Shown here one piece after another: positions 9,438 to 16,027 of a stretch of DNA of 64,000 nt (position 1 is its first letter; each line of letters starts with the position of its first letter). Under the pieces are notes generated by a model, which worked only from the letters and a program-made list of their open reading frames with translations, searched no databases and was not told the DNA's origin. Origin of the DNA: Amycolatopsis sp. 2-15. Lineage in GTDB: Bacteria > Actinomycetota > Actinomycetes > Mycobacteriales > Pseudonocardiaceae. Location of the stretch: the NCBI RefSeq assembly GCF_030285625.1, contig NZ_CP127294.1, positions 5,736,001-5,800,000 of the forward strand, in the 5' to 3' direction. A program made the position numbers and the translations under genes.

Positions 9438-9887
9438 ATGGTGCTGCGGGTCTGCCGGGCGGTGGTGGGCCCGCACGACGCCGAGGACGCGTGGTCCGAG
9501 ACGTTCCTGGCCGCGCTCAAGGCCTACCCCGACCTGCCGGCCGGGGCGAACGTGGCGGCGTGGCTGGTCACCATCGCGCACCGCAAGGCCGTGGACCTCA
9601 CCCGCGCCCGCGCGCGGCACGCCGTGCCTGTGGAGCGAACCCCCGACGAGCCGAGCCGCACCGGCCGTCCGGACGACTGGGACGGCGACCTGTGGGACGC
9701 GCTGGCCGCGTTGCCGGACAAACAGCGAGCGGCCGTCGCCTACCACTACCTCGGCGGGTTCCCGTACGAGGAGGTCGCCGCCATCACCGGCGGCACCGCG
9801 GCCGCCGCCCGCCGTGCTGCCGCCGACGGGGTGAAGGCCCTGCGCGCGGCGTCGCGCCGAGGAGAGCTGGAAGGAGCAGCGCCATGA
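9438..9887 (+). CDS. Sigma-70 family RNA polymerase sigma factor (ECF-like), between two alkyltransferases
   Basis: A 149-residue ECF-type protein. Region 2 is seen in VLRVCRAVVGPHDAEDAWSE and the helix WLVTIAHRKAVDLTRAR; region 4 in ALPDKQRAAVAYHYLGG followed by YEEVAAITG. The ATG at 9438 cuts off the start of region 2. In-frame codons back to 9393 read LSPRPFDELVTDHGA, which looks like the missing N-terminus, and the only start-like codon there is a CTG at 9393 overlapping the ogt stop. The true start may therefore be 9393. The 3' end overlaps the next ogt by ATGA, implying translational coupling. It probably directs the local DNA-repair genes. Confidence 0.82.
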   Translation: MVLRVCRAVVGPHDAEDAWSETFLAALKAYPDLPAGANVAAWLVTIAHRKAVDLTRARARHAVPVERTPDEPSRTGRPDDWDGDLWDALAALPDKQRAAVAYHYLGGFPYEEVAAITGGTAAAARRAAADGVKALRAASRRGELEGAAP

Positions 9888-10483
9888 CCACCGATCTGTT
9901 CGCCGCACTGCCGGCCGACGACGAAGCCGCACAGGATCGCCTGCGCGCCCGCCTGCTCGCCGCGGCCGAACGCGACGGTCTGCTCGACGTCGCGTACCGC
10001 ACGGTCGACTCGCCCGTGGGCCCGCTGCTGCTGGCCGCGACCGGTGCCGGGCTCGTGCGGGTCGCGTTCTCCGTGGAGGACCACGGTTGCGTGCTCGCCG
10101 AGCTGGCCGCGGCCATCAGTCCGCGGGTGCTCGCCGCGCCGGCCCGTCTGGACACAGTGTCCCGTGAGCTCGACGAGTACTTCACCGGCCGGCGCCACAC
10201 GTTCGACGTCGCGGTGGATCTGCGGCTGGCCAAGGGTTTCCGCCGCGAGGTGCTGCGGCGGCTCGGCGAGATCCCGTACGGCAGCACGCGCAGCTACTCC
10301 GAAGTCGCTGCCGCGGCCGGAAGTCCCAAGGCGGTGCGCGCCGTCGGGACGGCGTGCGCGCGCAATCCGGTGCCGCTGGTCGTGCCGTGTCACCGGGTGG
10401 TGCGTGCCGACGGCAGCTCCGGGCGATACCGCGGTGGCGAAGACGCGAAACTGGCGTTGCTGGCCCTGGAAACGGCTTCCTGA
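9884..10483 (+). CDS. ogt: Methylated-DNA--protein-cysteine methyltransferase (second copy)
   Basis: A 199-residue paralogue of the gene at 8896, with its own VVPCHRVVR active site and IPYGSTRSYSEVA helix-turn-helix. The N-terminal extension (about 40 residues, DDEAAQDRLRARLLAAAERD) is absent from the first copy. The start at 9884 has AAGGAG 7 bp upstream and overlaps the sigma-factor stop. The two copies are clearly diverged in sequence, so this is not a recent duplication; they may prefer different alkyl adducts. Confidence 0.93.
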   Translation: MTTDLFAALPADDEAAQDRLRARLLAAAERDGLLDVAYRTVDSPVGPLLLAATGAGLVRVAFSVEDHGCVLAELAAAISPRVLAAPARLDTVSRELDEYFTGRRHTFDVAVDLRLAKGFRREVLRRLGEIPYGSTRSYSEVAAAAGSPKAVRAVGTACARNPVPLVVPCHRVVRADGSSGRYRGGEDAKLALLALETAS

Positions 10484-10493
10484 CGCGGTTTCG

Positions 10494-10676
10494 TCAGCGG
10501 TGGTCCTGGGCGAGGCCGTCGGCGGCGTCGAGGCCGAGGATCGCGAGCAGCAGCGCGCAGTCGTCGACGTCCTCGGCGGCGGAGGCGACCAGGCGGACCA
10601 CGTGGCGGCGCTGGTCGTCGGGGAGCTCGCGGGCGCTGTGCAGGTCGGCGACGGACGGTACGGTCGTGCGCTTCAC
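10494..10676 (-). CDS. Small hypothetical protein (60 residues)
   Basis: GTG start at 10676, preceded by a GGGCGGGC purine stretch. The product is acidic and helical, with ARELPDDQRRHVVRLVASAA and DCALLLAILGLDAADG. No recognised domain. Codon usage (GC-rich third positions and a sensible hydrophobic/acidic pattern) suggests a real gene. It converges on the second ogt, 10 bp apart. Function unknown. Confidence 0.5.
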   Translation of the reverse strand: MKRTTVPSVADLHSARELPDDQRRHVVRLVASAAEDVDDCALLLAILGLDAADGLAQDHR

Positions 10677-11030
10677 GGCTGCCCGCCCGAGGTCACCGCG
10701 CAGGAGCGCGGGGCAGAGGTGGTCATCGGACCCTCCGATCTTCCGGCCGCGGGGCCGTCGCCGGGGGCCGGGGCGGGAACGTTCAGCATATCCCGTTCCG
10801 GGCTTGCCCGGTCGGGTGAGGGGCCACGGTGAAAACGCTTCCTCGCGAGGCTCGGACGGGTTGCGGTCCACTGTGGATCTTCGATTCGGACACGGACTGT
10901 GCCCGGCCGCTGGCAGGAACCACCCGGGTGGCCGAGCGACCACCGGCCCGCGCGCGCCTACTCTGTGAACTTCTTGCCCAGGACCCCGGCGACCGGCGAT
11001 GTTTTTCACGCAGGATCGGGGTGAGCGGCG
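10677..11030. other. Intergenic region without a supported gene
   Basis: 354 bp between the small minus-strand gene and the next plus-strand gene. It holds a 10-bp palindrome CCTCGCGAGG at 10841-10850 and is less GC-skewed than its surroundings. Open frames here have codon use unlike the neighbours, and I do not call them. Confidence 0.5.
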
Positions 11031-11396
11031 GTGTCGGGGGACGACAGTCCGCACGATCCGTCCGTCGAGGGCGGCGATGTGAAGACGGGAAGCGCTTCTC
11101 ACGACTGGCCGTTGCGCCACGGTGGCGGGTACCCGCCGGGCTGGCAAGTGCGGTATCGGTGCCGGGTGCGCCATGCCGCCAGGGAATCCGCGGAATCTCC
11201 GTGGCAGGAGAAGACGGGCACGATCGCGGGCCGCGGGCTGCGCGACGAGCACACCAGCACCACATGGGTCCCGGTGCGCCCGTGCGGGACCGCCGCCGAC
11301 GCGCCGGTGAGCCTGGTGCGAGCCACGGACATCCTCGACGCCCGCCCGCCTTCCGGGAGGGCGAACCAGGCCGGGGAACCGCCTTGGCCGACCTGA
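11031..11396 (+). CDS. Hypothetical protein, paralogous in layout to the next gene
   Basis: 121 residues from a GTG at 11031, preceded by GGGGTGAG. No known domain. The middle and C-terminus (KTGTIAGRGL, TTWVPVRPCG, PVSLVRATDILDARP) line up with the next gene (RTGVVTGECV, SHVPIVDAE, KLVPVTDVTDAAP), giving a shared pattern TG-x(2)-G, VP[VI], LV-x-[AV]-T-D-[IV]-x-D-A. Probably a small beta-rich fold. The two genes lie in tandem just before the dormancy-like island. Function unknown. Confidence 0.6.
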   Translation: MSGDDSPHDPSVEGGDVKTGSASHDWPLRHGGGYPPGWQVRYRCRVRHAARESAESPWQEKTGTIAGRGLRDEHTSTTWVPVRPCGTAADAPVSLVRATDILDARPPSGRANQAGEPPWPT

Positions 11397-11521
11397 TGAT
11401 CCACTGAGGACGGTGCGCCTGTTCGGGTGAAAAACCCGGAATCCGGACATCATGCGGTAGATTCGCCGACGAGGCCCCGGACCCGGCTTCGTAAACCTGG
11501 GTCGGCGAAGGGTGGAGGCGG

Positions 11522-11824
11522 ATGACCAACGGACTCGAGGCGGAAACCGAGCCGTTCGCGGTGGGGCGGAAGTTCGCCTACCTGGCTCGCGAAGAGAACG
11601 GCGTGACGGTCCGGACCGGGGTGGTCACCGGCGAATGCGTCGACGCGGAGGCGGTTTCGCACGTGCCGATCGTGGACGCCGAAACCCCGGATCCGCGGTC
11701 CAGCAAGCTGGTTCCGGTCACAGATGTCACCGACGCGGCGCCGGGTCGTAACCGCCATTCGGCGGGGAACCGGCCGCGTTCGTTGCCGTGGCGGGTTTTT
11801 CACGTCGGGCGCCATCGCGCCTGA
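11522..11824 (+). CDS. Hypothetical protein, paralogous in layout to the preceding gene
   Basis: 100 residues; ATG at 11522 with GGAGG at 11514-11518. No recognised domain. The segment AREENGVTVRTGVVTGECV followed by HVPIVDA and KLVPVTDVTDAAP resembles the C-terminal half of the gene at 11031. The last 20 or so residues are basic and low in complexity. It ends 6 bp from the convergent STAS gene. Function unknown. Confidence 0.6.
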   Translation: MTNGLEAETEPFAVGRKFAYLAREENGVTVRTGVVTGECVDAEAVSHVPIVDAETPDPRSSKLVPVTDVTDAAPGRNRHSAGNRPRSLPWRVFHVGRHRA

Positions 11825-11830
11825 GCGGGT

Positions 11831-12223
11831 TCAGCGTGTCGCGCCGGACCGGATGACCGTTGCCGGACCGGGCGGGGGAGATTCCACGGAGTCGTCGGGG
11901 GCTTCGTGGGCGACTCCCGCTCGGTCGAGGATGGTTGTCACACCCGGGTTTCCGGCGCGCACGCGGAACCGTTCGCCGGCGAGCGCGGCCACGGACTCCG
12001 GCCCGAGCGCGGTACACGCCGTCAGGTCCACCACCACGGCCGCGGCTCGCAGGGTCACGGCCTCGGCGAGGTGTGCGGCGAGCACCGCGTCGCCCGCCGG
12101 GCTCAGCGCGCCGGAGACCTCGACGGTCACGAGCCCGGCGCTCACGAGCGTGCGCACCCGCGAAATCCCGGGCAGCACAGGGACTTGCGGTACGTCGGGC
12201 TTCGGCTGATTCTCCACGGACAT
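11831..12223 (-). CDS. STAS domain protein (anti-sigma-factor-antagonist-like)
   Basis: 130 residues. A STAS fold is recognisable from LVTVEVSGALSPAGDAVLAA, AAVVVDLTACTALGPESVAAL and the final helix ERFRVRAG. The position that is phosphorylated in SpoIIAA-type antagonists reads CTALGPESV, so phospho-regulation is uncertain. ATG at 12223 with GGAGAGG upstream. It is divergent from the DevR-like gene (91 bp), suggesting co-regulation with the island. The partner anti-sigma factor is not in this window. Confidence 0.8.
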   Translation of the reverse strand: MSVENQPKPDVPQVPVLPGISRVRTLVSAGLVTVEVSGALSPAGDAVLAAHLAEAVTLRAAAVVVDLTACTALGPESVAALAGERFRVRAGNPGVTTILDRAGVAHEAPDDSVESPPPGPATVIRSGATR

Positions 12224-12314
12224 CCCGCGCCTCTCCGGAAAACCGCGGTGGCCGGGGGCTGGGGTCCACGTGTTCAGGCAGTCTAACCGGCCGGGCGCGG
12301 CGTAACCTCGGTCC

Positions 12315-12980
12315 GTGACCGGACCGCGGGTGATCACCGTCTTCCTCGTCGACGACCACGAGCTGGTGCGCCGCGGCGTGGCCGAGCTCGTGGCGGACGA
12401 GGACGACCTCACGGTGGTGGGCGAGGCCGCCTCCGTCGCCGAGGCGCTGGCCCGGATCCCCGCCGTGCGCCCGGATGTGGCGGTGCTCGACGTCCGCCTC
12501 CCCGACGGCGACGGCGTCCGCCTGTGCCGCGACCTGCGCGCCACGCTGCCCGGCCTGCGCTGCCTGATGCTCACGTCCTTCACCGACGAGCGCTCGATGG
12601 TCGACGCGGTCCTGGCCGGCGCCGACGGCTACGTCATCAAGGACATCAAGGGACTCCAGCTCGTCGACGCCGTCCGTCGCGTCGCGGCGGGCCACAGCCT
12701 GCTCGACGAACGCGCGGTCGCCGCCCTGATGGCGAAACTGCGCGAGAGCACCCGCGGCCCCGGTCCGCTCGCCGCGCTGACCGAACAGGAGCGCGTGCTG
12801 CTGGACCTCATCGGCGAAGGGCTGACCAACCGGCAGATCGCCGAACGGATGTTCCTGGCGGAGAAGACGGTGAAGAACTACGTTTCCCGCCTGCTGGCCA
12901 AACTCGGCGTGGAACGCCGCACCCAGGCGGCAGTTCTCGTCACGGCGCTCCACGACGAGGAACGCCGCGCCGGCGGCTGA
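12315..12980 (+). CDS. DevR/DosR-like response regulator (NarL/LuxR type)
   Basis: 221 residues. The receiver domain has the acidic pair in FLVDDHE, phospho-acceptor D59 in [12 protein letters not shown]87 in LMLTSF and K109 in GYVIKDIKG, all offset by five from mycobacterial DosR. A linker and a C-terminal LuxR helix-turn-helix follow ([20 protein letters not shown], then [20 protein letters not shown]). GTG start at 12315. The neighbouring nitroreductase, DevS-like kinase and Rv1733c-like protein support a role in a hypoxia, redox or dormancy response. Confidence 0.92.
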   Translation: MTGPRVITVFLVDDHELVRRGVAELVADEDDLTVVGEAASVAEALARIPAVRPDVAVLDVRLPDGDGVRLCRDLRATLPGLRCLMLTSFTDERSMVDAVLAGADGYVIKDIKGLQLVDAVRRVAAGHSLLDERAVAALMAKLRESTRGPGPLAALTEQERVLLDLIGEGLTNRQIAERMFLAEKTVKNYVSRLLAKLGVERRTQAAVLVTALHDEERRAGG

Positions 12981-12994
12981 CCCCGGCCGCCTTG

Positions 12995-13012
12995 AGAGAA
13001 CGTACGTTCTCT
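12995..13012. promoter_or_regulatory. 18-bp perfect palindrome (operator-like), copy 1
   Basis: AGAGAACGTACGTTCTCT, perfectly self-complementary, 14 bp after the DevR-like stop. A near copy with the same AGAACG-N2-CGTTCT core lies at 13161. With no loop it is more like a dimer-protein operator (TetR-size) than a terminator. Confidence 0.6.
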
Positions 13013-13213
13013 GCGGGTTGCCGAGACTTCTCCCAGTGTGGCTTGGGGTGCCATTGAAACGGCAGCAGTAGTGCGTCTGCACTCCCTCGCACTGCCGCGC
13101 AGGCGACCAAGCTGCCGGGCAAAATCGTTGTGCGGGTGAGTGATCACGGTCGACACGGATAGAGAACGGTCGTTCTTCGAGTGGTGCCACGTTCGACTCG
13201 AGGGCCGGGGCGA
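13013..13213. other. Intergenic region between convergent DevR-like and nitroreductase genes
   Basis: Together with the palindrome, about 230 bp without a credible gene between two convergent genes. Its base composition is less GC-rich than the flanks. Finding operator-like repeats in a region that should only hold terminators suggests a lost or unannotated small transcript. No open frame with good codon use is visible. Confidence 0.5.
13161..13178. promoter_or_regulatory. Imperfect copy of the palindrome, copy 2
   Basis: AGAGAACGGTCGTTCTTC shares 14 of 18 positions with the perfect palindrome at 12995 and keeps the AGAACG-N2-CGTTCT core. Confidence 0.5.
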
Positions 13214-14065
13214 TCACGGCCACCCGCGGGAGAACGGGCTTTTGTCGCTCGCGACCACGGCGTCGAGGTCGGTGTGGGGTCGCGGCGGGACGGGCGCGCC
13301 GTGGCCTAGGCGCAGCAGGGCCTGGGGCCACATGCCGCCGCCGAGCAGGCGGCGCAGGTCGCGGCGGCGGGCCGGGGTGAGGGTGCCGGACCAGTGGACG
13401 GCGGACAACCCGGCGGTGGCCGCCGTGAGCAGGACGCGTTGCACGGCTTGGCCGGCCTGCAGCTGGGCGAGCGGGGTGTCGTGCAGCGAGCCGACGGCGA
13501 CCAGCAATCGTCCGGGTGCCGCGGCGAAGTCGGTGCCCGCGGCGTCGGTGCCCGCGGAGTGCTGGGGGAGCATGATTTCGCACAGCCGCGGCAGTTGTGC
13601 GTCGCCGATCGTGGCGAGCCAGGCGCGTTCGAGTTCCGCCGCCTTGCGGAGCTCGCGCTGCACCGCCGGGGGCACCAGGGCCGCGCTGAACGGGCTGCGG
13701 TTGCCGCGCCTGAGCCGGATGGCTTCGACGAGGCGGCGGTCGACCGGCGTCACCGGCTCGAGCCCCCGCGGCCGCACGACGGCGAGTAGATCGGGCCGCG
13801 CCGCGGCGGGCAGCAGCCGCACGTCGGGGTGGCAGCCCTGGGCCTTCACCGCGAGCCGGAGGTTCAGCAGCGCCGCGCCGCAGTCCAGCAGCTGCCCGCG
13901 GCGGCCACCCGAAGCCGGGCCCGCGTAGAGCTCGATGGACCCCGGCGTACACAGGAACCGCCACGGCCGGGTGTCGTGCAGGGGCGGCGGGGTCGTCGCG
14001 GCGAGCAGCACGGACCGGACCTGGCGTGCGTTCAGCCGCCCGACGGGTATGACTCCGGCCTTCAT
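13214..14065 (-). CDS. Acg-family nitroreductase-like FMN protein
   Basis: 283 residues. It matches the Acg/Rv3131 type of nitroreductase fold found in DosR regulons: NARQVRSVLLAATTPPPLHD and TRPWRFL at the N-terminus, RRGNRSPF in the middle, and the C-terminal GMWPQALLRLGHG and PRPHTDLDAVV. In mycobacteria these are flavin-sequestering or nitroreductase proteins induced by hypoxia. ATG at 14065 with GGAGG upstream. It is divergent from the DevS-like kinase over 135 bp, which probably holds shared control sites. Confidence 0.85.
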   Translation of the reverse strand: MKAGVIPVGRLNARQVRSVLLAATTPPPLHDTRPWRFLCTPGSIELYAGPASGGRRGQLLDCGAALLNLRLAVKAQGCHPDVRLLPAAARPDLLAVVRPRGLEPVTPVDRRLVEAIRLRRGNRSPFSAALVPPAVQRELRKAAELERAWLATIGDAQLPRLCEIMLPQHSAGTDAAGTDFAAAPGRLLVAVGSLHDTPLAQLQAGQAVQRVLLTAATAGLSAVHWSGTLTPARRRDLRRLLGGGMWPQALLRLGHGAPVPPRPHTDLDAVVASDKSPFSRGWP

Positions 14066-14111
14066 GGGCACCTCCGCGTCCCGGTCCCACGCTGCGCCCG
14101 CGCGCCGGGCC

Positions 14112-14123
14112 GGGCCTAGTGCC
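14112..14123. promoter_or_regulatory. Possible DevR/OsdR-type box in the divergent promoter
   Basis: GGGCCTAGTGCC is a partial inverted repeat, roughly matching the GGGCC-to-GGCCC style of actinobacterial DevR/OsdR boxes, and lies midway between the nitroreductase and kinase starts. The match is weak. Confidence 0.3.
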
Positions 14124-14200
14124 GAACGTCCCGCGTGCCGGGTCCAAGGTCGCCGTTCACGGGTGACCCCGGGCCCGGGCCGGTGTGCCACAGTGACGGC

Positions 14201-15763
14201 ATGCCGGACGTCGACCGGGTACCCGCGACCTCTCCGGCCGGGGAACGCGACCGGCTGGACGCGCTGCTCACGGCCGTCCTCGGCCTGTCCTCCGGTCTGG
14301 AACTGGACGGCACGCTGCGCCGGATCGTGGCGACCGCCGCGGACCTCGTCGACGCCCGCTACCGCGCGCTCGCGGTGCTCGACGCCGAGGGCGCCACCAC
14401 CGGCTTCGTCGTCACCGAGCTCGACCACCTCGACCGTTCGCGGGCCCCAGGGGCCGGCCACACCTCCCTTCGCGTCGCCCTGCGAGCGCGCGGCGTGCTG
14501 CTGGGGCGCCTTTACCTCACCGGAAAACGAAGCGGCACCGGCTTCACCGACGACGACGAGCAAGCCCTCGCCGCGCTCGCGGCCGCGGCCGGCATCGCCG
14601 TGGACAACGCGCGCCTCTACGAGGAAGCCCGCAACCGCCAGCGTTGGCTCGAAGCCACCGGCGAAATCTCCGCCGCCCTCCTCGGCGGCACCGAGATCAG
14701 CGAAGTCCTGCGCCTGATCGCGAGCCGCGCCGCCGGCCTCACCGGGTCCGTCGACGCGCTGATCGCCGTGCCCGCCACCGAAGCCGCGCTCGTCGTCACC
14801 GTCTGCGCCGGTCCGGACTCCGATGCCCTCACCGGCCGCCGGATCCCCGTCGCCGGGTCGACGTCGGGGGCGGTGCTGCGCGACCACGTGCCGCGCAGCG
14901 TCTCCGGGCTCGCCTGGACCTCGCCGACGGCCCGCGCGTCGACCTCGGTCCCGCGCTCGTGGTGCTGCTGCGCTCGGGTGAGTCGATCGCCGGCGTCCTG
15001 CTCGCCGTGCGCGCTCCCGGCGCGGCGCGCTTCGACGAGCAGGAGCTGCAGATCGTGTCCGCGTTCGCCGACCAGGCCGCGCTCGCGCTGCGCGACGCCG
15101 GGAACCAGGCCGCCCGCCGCGAGCTCGACGTCGTGGTGGACCGCGACCGGATCGCGCGCGACCTGCACGACCACGTGGTGCAGCGGCTGTTCGCGGTCGG
15201 GCTGCAGATGCGGGACACGGTGCGCCGCGGGGACACCGGCCGTCGCGACGCGGCTGGGCCGGCACATCGACCAGCTGCAGGAGGTCATCGAGGAGATCCG
15301 CAGCGCGATCTTCGAGCTGCACGCGGCCCCGGGGCGCCGTGGCGGCCTGCGCGCGAGCCTCCAGCACGCCGTCACCGAAACGACGGGCGACTCGGCGATC
15401 CGCACCACCGTGCGCCTGTCCGGCCCGCTGGACCGGGTGCCGCCGATCCTCGCCGAACACGCCGAAGCCGTGGTGCGCGAAGCCGTGAGCAACGTGCTGC
15501 GCCACGCCCGAGCCGATGCGCTGGCTCTGACCGTGACGCTGGGCGAGCACCTCGTGATCGAGGTGTCCGACACGGGGGTGGGCCTGCCGGCGGGGGTGGC
15601 GCGCTGCTCGAGGTTGCACAGTGGCTTGCGCAACCTCGAGCAGCGCGCGACCGAGTCGGGTGGCACGTTTCGCGTGGAGCGTCCGCCATCGGGTGGCACC
15701 CGTCTCCTGTGGACGGTCCCCGTGAGCCCGGCCCACGCGGTGGTCTCCGGAGGGTCACGGTGA
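14201..15763 (+). pseudogene. DevS-like GAF sensor histidine kinase, interrupted by two compensating frameshifts
   Basis: The domain order is that of DevS/DosT: GAF-A, GAF-B, HisKA_3, HATPase. The frame from the ATG at 14201 carries both GAF starts up to about 14910. The next ~107 codons are conserved only in the neighbouring frame, including RIARDLHDHVVQRLF with the phospho-acceptor His. The original frame resumes at about 15236 with RLGRHIDQLQEVIEEIR and the ATPase box SDTGVGLP. A missing C near 14914 and an extra G near 15229-15232 would explain this. GAF-A is also about 45 residues short of DevS, lacking the heme-ligand segment. A 19-bp inverted repeat lies in the ATPase domain. As read, the gene is non-functional. 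Confidence 0.82.
15599..15648. repeat. Perfect 19-bp inverted repeat inside the kinase gene
   Basis: The arm at 15599-15617 (with GCGCTGCTCGAGGTTGC at its 3' side) pairs perfectly with 15630-15648 across a 12-nt loop. It lies in the ATPase domain, where the text reads ARCSRLHSGLRNLEQRA; the CSRLH part is unusual for the family and arises from the left arm. Confidence 0.85.
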
Positions 15764-16027
15764 ACCGGCCGCGAGCCGCGGCCCTGGTGGGTGTGGTCAC
15801 AGCGTGCAACACTCTAAGCCTGTCCTTGCCTTTGGCGCTGCGTGGCGCCGGCTCCGGACCTCGGCGAGGTGGGACGCCACCATCGAGCGCCCGGGAAGTT
15901 CCCCACGGGTCGCACCCGCAGTGCGATACCCGCCCGCCTCCGGCGGTTCCCGCGAAGCGGAGTCCACTTCGGACCGAAGCGGGCATCCGCGGCCTCGCCG
16001 GTGGTCGAGGTGAAGGAGGTGCGTCGC
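15764..16027. other. Intergenic region upstream of the DUF4389 gene
   Basis: 264 bp without a supported gene. It contains GGGAAGTTCCC at 15893-15903, an 11-bp palindrome that could be part of a DevR-type site, and a strong AAGGAGG ribosome site at 16013-16019. Confidence 0.5.

Noticed and set aside
10829..11407. 192-codon plus-strand open frame
   Set aside because: Overlaps the better-supported gene at 11031 in another frame; no ribosome site and poor composition.
15893..15903. GGGAAGTTCCC as a DevR box upstream of the DUF4389 gene
   Set aside because: Palindromic but 3 bp shorter than the known box and lacking its outer bases; noted only in the intergenic entry.
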